Of a DNA stretch of 64,000 nt, positions 25,240 to 32,533 are shown in pieces; positions within the stretch are counted from its first letter, which is position 1; each line of letters begins with the position of its first letter. The translations under genes were made by a program, and so were the position numbers. This DNA comes from Mycobacterium scrofulaceum (GTDB taxonomy: Bacteria; Actinomycetota; Actinomycetes; Mycobacteriales; Mycobacteriaceae). The stretch spans positions 36,826 through 100,825 of the forward strand of contig NZ_LZJW01000151.1 in the NCBI RefSeq assembly GCF_001667885.1, given 5' to 3'. Below the pieces are notes generated by a model. That model had not been told where the DNA came from and ran no database searches. It saw only the letters and a program-made list of their open reading frames with translations.

Positions 25240-26436
25240 ATGACAACCGCAACCTGCCACGCCGTCGGCCTTTCCGACGGCGGCCGCCCCACTGACGTGG
25301 CGCGCGCCCTGGCGCCCGAGATCACGCGGCGCGCCGCGGAGGCGGAGGCGCTCGGCACCTTGCCGATCGATCTGGTCGAGCGGATGCGCGCCGCCGGCAT
25401 CTTCCGCGCCGTGCAACCGCGTTCGCTCGGTGGATTCGAGGTGGCTCCAGTCGACTTCATCGAGATGATCGAGGAACTGGCGCGCGCCGACGGTTCGGTG
25501 GGCTGGGTCGCGGCCATCGGGGCGGGCGCCCCCGCGTTCACCGCGTGGCTCGAACCCGCAGTCGCCACAGCGCTGTTCGGCCCGAACGCCGACTTCCTCG
25601 CGGCGACGGTGTTCGCCCCCACCGGGCGTGCCGTCCCGGACGGCGACGGAGGGTTCGGCATCGACGGCCGGTGGCCGTTCGCCAGCGGTTGTCGCCACGC
25701 CGAATGGATCGTGGGCGGGATGTTCGTCTTCGACGGTGACGCCCCGCGCATCATCGCCGAGCAGGGCCCGGACTGGCGCCTCGCGTTCTTTCCCCGCGCC
25801 GAAGCCGAAATCGTCGACAACTGGGACGTGCTGGGTCTGCGCGCCACCGGCAGCAACGACGTGGTCGCCCGAGGGTTGCACGTCGCCGAAGAACACACCA
25901 TCAGCCCCTTCTTCCGGCCGGCCCGCCAGGACGGCACGTTGTGGCGGCTACCGTTCTTCACGCTCGTCGGAGTAGGCCTGGTCGGTGTCCCGCTGGGGAT
26001 CGCGCGGCGCGCACTCGACGAATTCCGTGAGCTGGCGGTGACGAAGACGCGCGCCGGCACGTTCGAGCCGCTCGCGCAGGACCCCGCCGCCCAAGTCGAG
26101 TTCGCCCGCGCCGAAGCCGGTTTGAGGTCGGCACGCGCGTTCGTCCTCGACGAGGCCGGTGGACTGTGGGAAACCGCCCGCGCCGGTGACCCGCCCTCCC
26201 TGCAGCAGCGCGCCGGCTTCCAGCTCGCCGCCCAACAGGCGATGCGCGCGGCACGGCAGGCGGTCGATACGGCGTTCGGCCTCACCGGGGCGGGCGCCGT
26301 GCATGCGGGCCACCCTTTGCAGCGGTGCTTCCGCGATCTGCACACCGCGGGCCAGCACGTGTACTTCAGCCCGGCGGCCCTCAAGCGCTACGCCGACACC
26401 CGATTGGGCATCCCACAGCCGACGCACCTGATGTGA
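25240..26436 (+). CDS. Flavin-dependent monooxygenase of the acyl-CoA dehydrogenase fold (HsaA-like)
   Basis: 398 residues. The N-terminal part LPIDLVERMRAAGIFRAVQP, SLGGFEVAPVDFIEMIEELA, and DGSVGWVAAIGAG match the acyl-CoA dehydrogenase-type flavin monooxygenases (HsaA, HpaB-like two-component systems), which use reduced flavin supplied by a partner reductase to hydroxylate aromatic rings. FASGCRHAEWIVGGMFV and WDVLGLRATGSNDV are further family landmarks. No flavin reductase gene is nearby, so the partner would be encoded elsewhere. Substrate is unknown. Divergent from a TetR with an operator between them, it is probably induced by its substrate. A hairpin follows the stop codon. Confidence 0.88.
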   Translation: MTTATCHAVGLSDGGRPTDVARALAPEITRRAAEAEALGTLPIDLVERMRAAGIFRAVQPRSLGGFEVAPVDFIEMIEELARADGSVGWVAAIGAGAPAFTAWLEPAVATALFGPNADFLAATVFAPTGRAVPDGDGGFGIDGRWPFASGCRHAEWIVGGMFVFDGDAPRIIAEQGPDWRLAFFPRAEAEIVDNWDVLGLRATGSNDVVARGLHVAEEHTISPFFRPARQDGTLWRLPFFTLVGVGLVGVPLGIARRALDEFRELAVTKTRAGTFEPLAQDPAAQVEFARAEAGLRSARAFVLDEAGGLWETARAGDPPSLQQRAGFQLAAQQAMRAARQAVDTAFGLTGAGAVHAGHPLQRCFRDLHTAGQHVYFSPAALKRYADTRLGIPQPTHLM

Positions 26437-26440
26437 TGCG

Positions 26441-26460
26441 GGCGCTGAGGCTCGAGCGCC
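26441..26460. terminator. Hairpin between convergent genes
   Basis: A 6-bp perfect stem GGCGCT/AGCGCC with an 8-base loop, placed between the stop codons of the monooxygenase and the leftward TetR gene. No T-run follows on either strand, so it would be a weak or factor-assisted bidirectional terminator. Confidence 0.4.
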
Positions 26461-26463
26461 GCG

Positions 26464-27039
26464 TCAGCCTTGCATTGCGTTGATCCACTTTTCGAGCCGG
26501 CGGGCCTGGTGGGCCATGACTTCCGGCTGGGCCAGCGCGTTGGTGAGAACCGCGCTGCCCTCATAGGCGATGACGAGTTCGAGCGCCAAATCGCGGGCGT
26601 CGCGACGACCCATGGCCTGGAATTGCTGCTCGGTCCACTCCAGCAGGGTCTGCATGATGGGGGCGGTCAGGGCGGGCGATTGGCCCGGCTGGTTGCCGAG
26701 TTCGGTGCACAGGCTTCCCAGCGGACAGCCGTGTTCGGCGATCGTGTCGCGCGACTCGGACAACATCCCCACGAGCGCTTTGAGCCGGGCCTTGGGGCTG
26801 CCGTGCCGGCGCTGCAAAGCCGCGGTCGCGGAGCGGACTTCCTCGGTGCGCGCCTCGACGACGGCGGCCACGATGTCGTCCTTGGTCTTGAAGTAGTAGT
26901 ACACGTTGCCCAGGGGGACCTCGGCGGCCTGGGCGATGTGCGCGAGCGTGGTGCCCGCGATGCCCTGGCGGTAAAACAGGTCGCATGCGGCCGCGATCAG
27001 TCGCTCTCGCTTGCCGGTTGAGTCAGCCATATCACTCAC
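26464..27039 (-). CDS. TetR-family regulator of the SDR cassette
   Basis: 191 residues, GTG start at 27039; an in-frame ATG at 27030 is equally possible. The DNA-binding part reads LIAAACDLFYRQGIAGTTLA, HIAQAAEVPLGNVYYYFKTK and DDIVAAVVEARTEEV, the pattern of the LmrA/YxaF-like TetR group. The C-terminal half is helical, with GCPLGSLCTELGNQ typical of the group. It is the third gene of an SDR-SDR-TetR leftward operon (3 bases after the second SDR). By position it probably regulates that operon and the divergent mmpS-mmpL genes through the two related sites near 28717 and 28824. Confidence 0.9.
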   Translation of the reverse strand: MSDMADSTGKRERLIAAACDLFYRQGIAGTTLAHIAQAAEVPLGNVYYYFKTKDDIVAAVVEARTEEVRSATAALQRRHGSPKARLKALVGMLSESRDTIAEHGCPLGSLCTELGNQPGQSPALTAPIMQTLLEWTEQQFQAMGRRDARDLALELVIAYEGSAVLTNALAQPEVMAHQARRLEKWINAMQG

Positions 27040-27042
27040 GGA

Positions 27043-27879
27043 CTATAGACGGCAAGCGTCCATGCTCAGGTTCCACAGCAGGTCCCGGTTCTCCGGCGTG
27101 TTGTGCGCGGTCCTGACCTTCCTCGGCCTGGCATTCGCGAAGTATTCCCCGGAGGCCTGCGACGCGCCTGCAGAAGTGGCGAGGAACACCGACGTGGCGG
27201 CCCCCTTGTCCGCCGATCGTGAAAATGGCAGGGCCGCATAGGAGATCGCCCGGAAGATCCCTTCCGCCCCGCGCATCATCGGTGTCCTGACGATCCCGGG
27301 ATGCACGGCATTCGCGGTGACGCGTGTCGGAGCCAGGCGCTGCGCCAGCTCGATGGTGAAAAGCAGGACGTGCAGTTTGGACGCGGCATATGCGCCGATG
27401 GTGGAGAACCGGCGCTCGCCTTGGAGGTTGTCCGGGTCGAACTTGCCGCCGCGATACACGCTGGAGCTCAGGTTGATCACCCTGCCCTGGGAGCTGGCTT
27501 GCAGTGCGTCGAGCAGCAGGTGGGTGAGATAGAACTGCGCGAGGTAGTTGACCTGAAACGTCGTCTCGTAGCCGTCCTCGGTCAACACCCGTTGCGGCAT
27601 TACGACGCCGGCGTTGTTGACCAGAACGTCCACGCGCGGGTAGCGCGCCATGAAGTTGCCGGCCAGCCGCTGCAGCTGGGCGAGCGACCGGAGATCGGCG
27701 ATGAGGTAATCGACGTCGCGGTTGCCGGTGGCCGTCACGATTTGGGAGGTGACGGTTGCCGCCTTGGCCTCGCTGCGCGCGGCGAGCACGACGGTGTAGC
27801 CCTTGCGGGCCAGCGCGGCCGCGGTGACTTTGCCGATCCCGTCGGTGGCACCGGTGATCAGGCAGATCGGCTTGTCCAT
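27043..27879 (-). CDS. Short-chain dehydrogenase/reductase
   Basis: 278 residues. I start at ATG 27879; a GTG six bases upstream would overlap the previous stop by 4 and is also plausible. The NAD(P) turn is ITGATDGIGKVTAAALARKG, followed by NNAGVVMP and the catalytic Ser/Tyr/Lys as INLSSSVYRGG with YAASKLHVL. The family of retinol-dehydrogenase-like SDRs fits best. The C-terminus ends in a basic stretch (ARPRKVRTAHNT). It lies between another SDR and a TetR gene in one operon. The substrate, probably a lipid or hydrophobic alcohol or ketone, cannot be read. Confidence 0.88.
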   Translation of the reverse strand: MDKPICLITGATDGIGKVTAAALARKGYTVVLAARSEAKAATVTSQIVTATGNRDVDYLIADLRSLAQLQRLAGNFMARYPRVDVLVNNAGVVMPQRVLTEDGYETTFQVNYLAQFYLTHLLLDALQASSQGRVINLSSSVYRGGKFDPDNLQGERRFSTIGAYAASKLHVLLFTIELAQRLAPTRVTANAVHPGIVRTPMMRGAEGIFRAISYAALPFSRSADKGAATSVFLATSAGASQASGEYFANARPRKVRTAHNTPENRDLLWNLSMDACRL

Positions 27880-27881
27880 TT

Positions 27882-28685
27882 TCACTGGGAGGCGGTCTTG
27901 AGCTGGCTGGGTCGCGCCAACATGCGCGACATCATCGAGCGGGTGATCGCCGCGGGCACCAGCGCGGTGGTCACCCGGTTGAGCCGACCCGGTATGCAAT
28001 GGGTTCGATTGCGCGCCAATGCTCGCAGCGCCTCGCGCGCGCAATCGTCCGGGACCATGGGCGGCATCGGCAATCTGTCGGGATCCAGGCCCAGTTCGGC
28101 GATCGCCGGTGTGCGGGTGGGTCCCGGGTGTAGCACGGTAACGTGCACCCCGCGCCGGGCCAGCTCGCCGTGCAGGCCGGCGCCGAGGCTGGCGATATAC
28201 GCCTTGGTCGCCGCCGTGTGCGCCAGGTAGGGCACCCCATGTTTCGCCCCCAGGGCGGAGACCAGCAGTATGCCGCCGCGACCCCGCCGCGCCAGCCGCG
28301 CACCGAAGTGATGCGTGAGGCCCAAATGTGCGGCGGTGTTGAGCCGCAGGATCGCCCGCTGCGCCTGCAGGTCCGAGTCCAGGAAAGGCCCGGGCAGCGC
28401 GGCGCCCGCGTTCGACACCAGCAGGCCGACGTCGATGTCGTTGGTGGCCTCGCTGATTGGGGCCAGCATGCCCGGATCGGACAGGTCGACGCCGACGGCG
28501 CGATAGTCGACCCCGTGATCCCGGGTTAAAGCTGCGCCGAGCTCCTGTAGTACGGGCAGGCGCCGAGCGACCAGGACCACGTCGATGCCCGCTTCGGCCA
28601 GCTGCTGAGCGAACGCGCGTCCAATCCCCGACGACGCCCCCGTCACGACGGCCCAGGGGCCGAATCGATCTGCGTTGATACCCAT
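27882..28685 (-). CDS. SDR-family protein lacking the catalytic Tyr
   Basis: 267 residues. The cofactor-binding turn VTGASSGIGRAFAQQLAEAG and the NAG segment SNAGAALPGPF are intact, and Ser143 is present. In the active-site stretch, however, the catalytic Tyr position is Thr157 (AHTAATKAY; Lys161 kept), whereas the neighbouring SDR has a normal YAASK. Homologous ketoacyl-reductase-like proteins such as M. tuberculosis Rv1544 keep YAATK. The protein may bind NAD(P)H without classical catalysis, or use Tyr153 (VPYLAH) from a shifted position. It is first in the operon; the next gene starts within about 3 bases. Confidence 0.85.
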   Translation of the reverse strand: MGINADRFGPWAVVTGASSGIGRAFAQQLAEAGIDVVLVARRLPVLQELGAALTRDHGVDYRAVGVDLSDPGMLAPISEATNDIDVGLLVSNAGAALPGPFLDSDLQAQRAILRLNTAAHLGLTHHFGARLARRGRGGILLVSALGAKHGVPYLAHTAATKAYIASLGAGLHGELARRGVHVTVLHPGPTRTPAIAELGLDPDRLPMPPMVPDDCAREALRALARNRTHCIPGRLNRVTTALVPAAITRSMMSRMLARPSQLKTASQ

Positions 28686-28716
28686 GGCGTTTTGGCCTCT
28701 CGTGCGACAGCAACTT

Positions 28717-28732
28717 AGTTGGACAACTTACT
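28717..28732. promoter_or_regulatory. Candidate TetR operator 1, SDR side
   Basis: AGTTGGACAACTTACT contains the inverted repeat AGTTG-GA-CAACT, 32 bases upstream of the SDR start. A near copy, TGTTGGTCAACTGACT, occurs at 28824-28839, next to the mmpS start. Both share the core GTTGG-N-CAACT and a trailing ACT, so a single dimeric regulator could bind both. Confidence 0.65.
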
Positions 28733-28823
28733 ATTCTCCTTTCGCGCGAGCATGGCAAGGCCTGGAGCGAGGCGAATACACTGTTAAATTTCCGATTGCG
28801 GCGGTCACGATGAAGACTTACTG

Positions 28824-28839
28824 TGTTGGTCAACTGACT
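28824..28839. promoter_or_regulatory. Candidate TetR operator 2, mmpS side
   Basis: TGTTGGTCAACTGACT lies 29 bases upstream of the mmpS ATG and is the centre of a longer imperfect palindrome spanning roughly 28816-28843. It matches operator 1 at 13 of 16 positions. Sites near both starts of a divergent pair suggest shared control. Confidence 0.65.
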
Positions 28840-28867
28840 TAGTACGCCGAGTGAACCGAGGGCGAGG

Positions 28868-29296
28868 ATGGCTTTCGTCAAACGCGCATGGATCCCGCTG
28901 GTGGTGCTGGTCCTGGTAGCCCTCGCGGGGTTCACCGTCTACCGGCTGCACGGCGTCTTCGGGGCTCGGGACCCCGCGTCGGGCGCCGGCGCCCACGCCG
29001 ATGACATCAAGCCCTTCAACCCCAAGCGCGTGTCGATCGAGGTCTTCGGCCGCGACGGCAGCGTCGCCGACATCAACTACCTCGACGTCGACGCCGTGCC
29101 ACAGCGAGTCGATTGCACCCGGCTGCCGTGGACGTACAGCGTGACCACGACCGCCCCCGCCGTCAGTGTCAACGTCGTGGCGCAGGGCGACGTTGACGAC
29201 ATCGACTGCCGGATCACCGTGAACGGCGACATCAAGGCCGAGCGCACCGTGGCGGGAATTCATCCCCAGACCTTTTGCCTGGTGAAGTCCGCGTGA
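28868..29296 (+). CDS. MmpS-family membrane protein
   Basis: 142 residues, ATG 28868 with a GAGGGCGAGG upstream. One N-terminal transmembrane helix (residues about 7-25, AWIPLVVLVLVALAGFTVYRL) is followed by an extracytoplasmic domain with the MmpS signature: KPFNPKRVSIEVFG, then ADINYLDVDAVPQ, LPWTYSVTTTAP and GDIDDIDCRITVNG-like strands. MmpS proteins are accessory partners of MmpL exporters. The stop overlaps the next gene by 4 bases. Which MmpS/MmpL pair of M. tuberculosis is nearest cannot be decided here. Confidence 0.9.
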   Translation: MAFVKRAWIPLVVLVLVALAGFTVYRLHGVFGARDPASGAGAHADDIKPFNPKRVSIEVFGRDGSVADINYLDVDAVPQRVDCTRLPWTYSVTTTAPAVSVNVVAQGDVDDIDCRITVNGDIKAERTVAGIHPQTFCLVKSA

Positions 29297-32133
29297 TCGC
29301 GCGAAGGGTTCGCCGGCTTTCGGTGCCCATCCTGCTGTTCTGGCTGGGGCTCGCAGCGGTCACCAATATCGCTGTGCCGCAATTGGAAGCGGTCGGGGAG
29401 GCGCACGCGGTATCGATGAGCCCCGACGATGCCCCGGCGATACAGGCCATGAAGCGCGTCGGCCAGGTCTTCGGAGAATTCGACTCCGACAGCGCGGTCA
29501 TGGTCGTGCTGGAGGCTCAGTCCCCGCTGGGTGATGCGGCGCACGGGTTTTACGGCGACCTGATCCGCAAGCTCGCGCAGGACCATAAACACGTCGAGCA
29601 CATCCAAGACTTCTGGGGCGACCCGCTCACCGCGGCCGGTTCGCAGAGCGCCGACGGCAAGGCCGCCTACGTTCAGGTTTTCCTCGCCGGCCGCCAGGGC
29701 GAGACGCTGGCCAACGAGTCCGTCGACGCCGTGCGGCGCATCGTGTCGAACACGCAGGCGCCCAATGGGATCAAGGCTTATGTCGCCGGCCCCGCGGCGG
29801 TGACCACCGACCAGCTCGAGTTCGGCAACAAGAGCGCCCGCAAGGTGATGGGTGTGACCGTCGCGGTCATCGTGCTGATGCTGCTGATCGTCTACCGTTC
29901 CTTGGTCACCGTCCTGTTGACGCTGCTGATGGTCTTCGTCGAATTGCCCGCGGTGCAGGGCGTCATCGCATTCCTCGGTAGCCGCGGCGTTCTCGAGCTG
30001 TCCACTTTCGCGGTGCAAATACTTCCGATACTCGCGATCGCCGCGGGCACGGATTACGCGATCTTCATCGTGGGCCGCTATCAGGAGGCCCGCCAGGCGG
30101 GTCAGGACGCGGAAGCCGCGTATCACACCATGTTTCGCGGCAGTGCCCATGTGGTCCTGGGCTCGGGCCTGACCATCGCCGGCGCGATGTTCTGCCTCAG
30201 TTTCACCAGGCTGCCCTATTTCCAAACCCTGGGGGCGCCGTGCGCGATCGGCATGTTCACGCTGGTGGCAAGCGCGCTCACGTTGGGTCCGGCCACCATC
30301 ACATTGGGCAGTCGCTTCGGTCTTTTCGACCCGAAGAGGAAAATCAGGACGCGGGGGTGGCGGCGGGTGGGAACGGCCGTCGTCCGATGGCCCGCGCCGA
30401 TACTCGCCGCGACATCGGCGGCCGCGCTCGTCGGGCTGCTGGCGCTGCCGTCGTTCACCACGAGCTACAACGACCGTAACTACCTGCCCGGGACCACACC
30501 GTCCAACATCGGATACGCCGCGGCCGACCGGCACTTTTCGCCCGCGCGGCTCAATCCCGACCTGTTGTTGGTCCAGACCGACCACGACATGCGCAATCCC
30601 GCCGACATGCTCGTCCTGGACCGGGTCGCCAAGGGCGTCTTCGGCGCCGACGGCGTCGCGCGGGTCCAGTCGATCACCAGGCCGCTGGGCGCCCCAATCA
30701 CGCACACCTCCATTCCCTTTCAGATCGGCATGCAGGCCACCACGCTGACCGAGAACATGAAGTACCTGCACGACCGCATGGCCGACATGCGGGCCATCGC
30801 CGATCAAATGACGGGCGTCATCGACACCATGCAACGCATGCTCGCCCTGCTGCGTCAGCTCGCCGCCACCACACACGATGTCGCGGGCCAGACGAAGCGG
30901 ATCGTCGCGGACACGACCGAAGTCCGCGACCGCATCGCCGACTTCGACGACTTCTTCCGGCCGCTGCGCGGCTACCTTTACTGGGAGCGGCACTGCTTCG
31001 ACATCGGAGTCTGTTGGGCGCTGCGATCGGCATTCGACGCGCTCGACGGCGTCGACCAGGTCACCGACGACCTGGGCGGTCTCGTCAACGACACCGACCG
31101 GCTGGAGGTCCTGATGCCGCAACTGATCTCGCTGCTGCCGCCGATCATCGATGCCACGACGACGATGCGCACGATGACGATGACGATGTACAGCACCTTC
31201 GCTGGCCTGCTGGACCAGCTGGATGCCGCACAGCAGAACGCGTCGGCGATGGGACAAGCCTTCGACGCGGCCAAAAACGACGATTCCTTTTACCTGCCGC
31301 CGGAGGTCTTCGACAACCCCGACTTCAAACGCGGCCTGGCGATGTTCCTTTCGCACGACGGCAAGGCCGCCCGTTTCATCGTCACCCACGACGAGGATCC
31401 CGCGACGCCCGAAGGCGTCTCACACGTCGACGCGATCGAGAAAGCCGCGCGCCATGCCGTCAAGGGCACTCCCTTGGAAGACGCCAAGATTTATCTGGGC
31501 GGCACGGCGGCGACGTTCAAGGACATGAGCGAGGCGGCCAAATACGATCTGCTGATCGCGGCAATCGCCGCTGCCTGCCTGATCTTCATCATCATGCTGG
31601 TCATCACCGGAAGTGTCATCGCGGCCCTGGTCATCATCGGCACCGTGGTGCTGTCGCTGGGCGCCTCGTTCGGGTTGTCGGTGCTGGTGTGGCAAGACAT
31701 CCTCGGAATTCCGTTGCACTGGTTGGTGATAGCGATGGCCGTCATCATCCTGTTGGCCGTGGGATCGGACTACAACCTGTTGCTGGTTTCGCGGTTCAAG
31801 GAGGAGATCGGGGCCGGGATCAAGGCCGGCATCATCCGCGCCATGGGTGGGACCGGCGCGGTGGTGACCTCGGCGGGGCTGGTGTTCGCGTTCACCATGT
31901 CGTCCTTCGTGTTCAGCGATCTGCGGATCATCGGTCAGTTCGGCACGACCGTCGGCATCGGGCTGCTCTTCGACACGCTGGTGGTGCGGTCGCTGATGAC
32001 ACCCTCGATCGCCGCCCTGCTCGGACGCTGGTTCTGGTGGCCGCAACGAGTTGGCGCTCGACCGCGTATGCCCGGATCCGCTGTCTCCGAACTCCTTCCA
32101 ATGGCGACCACCGTCGAAAGCCCGCGAATATGA
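29293..32133 (+). CDS. MmpL-family RND lipid/drug exporter
   Basis: 946 residues from GTG 29293, overlapping mmpS by 4 bases (GTGA); a TTG at 29275 is a weaker choice. Twelve transmembrane helices in two halves carry the proton-relay Asp-Tyr pairs D254-Y255 (AAGTDYAIF, helix 4) and D826-Y827 (AVGSDYNLL, helix 10). The large second periplasmic loop (about residues 480-680) is a long coiled-coil hairpin with a Cys pair at CFDIGVC, as in MmpL4/MmpL5-like transporters that work with MmpS. It exports lipids, siderophores or drugs in family members. It likely acts with the downstream SRPBCC protein, whose start overlaps its stop by 4 bases. Confidence 0.93.
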   Translation: MIARRVRRLSVPILLFWLGLAAVTNIAVPQLEAVGEAHAVSMSPDDAPAIQAMKRVGQVFGEFDSDSAVMVVLEAQSPLGDAAHGFYGDLIRKLAQDHKHVEHIQDFWGDPLTAAGSQSADGKAAYVQVFLAGRQGETLANESVDAVRRIVSNTQAPNGIKAYVAGPAAVTTDQLEFGNKSARKVMGVTVAVIVLMLLIVYRSLVTVLLTLLMVFVELPAVQGVIAFLGSRGVLELSTFAVQILPILAIAAGTDYAIFIVGRYQEARQAGQDAEAAYHTMFRGSAHVVLGSGLTIAGAMFCLSFTRLPYFQTLGAPCAIGMFTLVASALTLGPATITLGSRFGLFDPKRKIRTRGWRRVGTAVVRWPAPILAATSAAALVGLLALPSFTTSYNDRNYLPGTTPSNIGYAAADRHFSPARLNPDLLLVQTDHDMRNPADMLVLDRVAKGVFGADGVARVQSITRPLGAPITHTSIPFQIGMQATTLTENMKYLHDRMADMRAIADQMTGVIDTMQRMLALLRQLAATTHDVAGQTKRIVADTTEVRDRIADFDDFFRPLRGYLYWERHCFDIGVCWALRSAFDALDGVDQVTDDLGGLVNDTDRLEVLMPQLISLLPPIIDATTTMRTMTMTMYSTFAGLLDQLDAAQQNASAMGQAFDAAKNDDSFYLPPEVFDNPDFKRGLAMFLSHDGKAARFIVTHDEDPATPEGVSHVDAIEKAARHAVKGTPLEDAKIYLGGTAATFKDMSEAAKYDLLIAAIAAACLIFIIMLVITGSVIAALVIIGTVVLSLGASFGLSVLVWQDILGIPLHWLVIAMAVIILLAVGSDYNLLLVSRFKEEIGAGIKAGIIRAMGGTGAVVTSAGLVFAFTMSSFVFSDLRIIGQFGTTVGIGLLFDTLVVRSLMTPSIAALLGRWFWWPQRVGARPRMPGSAVSELLPMATTVESPRI

Positions 32134-32513
32134 TTTTCCATCATGCCAAAACCCAAGAACTGTCCGACTCGATACGGATCGCAGCACCGCCCGACGAAGT
32201 GTGGGGGCTGATCACCAGGGTCACGAGCATCGCGGAGTGGTATGACACCTGGGACGCCGTTGACCACGCCGCAGAAGACGACCGACTCGAGGTGGGTACG
32301 TCGTTCCGGCTAATTCGCCACGATGGCGGTCGGGAACACATCGCACTGTGCCGAGTGACCTCGCTGGAACCGCCCCGGCGGCTGACGTGGGTGCAGTATG
32401 CCCCGCACCGGCCCACCATGTCGGTGGATTTCCTTCTGATGCCCGATACCAACGGGCCCGCCGGCACGCTGCTGAGCCACACCCGGACCTGGATCGAGCC
32501 CATCGCTCCGTGA
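32130..32513 (+). CDS. SRPBCC (START-like) ligand-binding protein
   Basis: 127 residues, ATG 32130 overlapping the mmpL stop (ATGA). The fold is indicated by LSDSIRIAAPPDEVWGLITR, VTSIAEWYDTWDAVDHA, then SLEPPRRLTWVQYAP and the closing HTRTWIEPI. Proteins of this fold bind a hydrophobic ligand in a deep cavity; some are cyclases, others carriers. Translational coupling to an exporter suggests it may carry or modify the exported compound. The longer overlapping frame starting at 31014 is an mmpL shadow. I find no catalytic motif. Confidence 0.85.
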   Translation: MIFHHAKTQELSDSIRIAAPPDEVWGLITRVTSIAEWYDTWDAVDHAAEDDRLEVGTSFRLIRHDGGREHIALCRVTSLEPPRRLTWVQYAPHRPTMSVDFLLMPDTNGPAGTLLSHTRTWIEPIAP

Positions 32514-32533
32514 CGTGCTCGGCGCAAGGGCTG

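Noticed and set aside
29260..31389. 709-residue frame opposite mmpL
   Set aside because: High-GC DNA yields long antisense frames. The mmpL strand has the RND motifs, and this frame has no recognisable domain.
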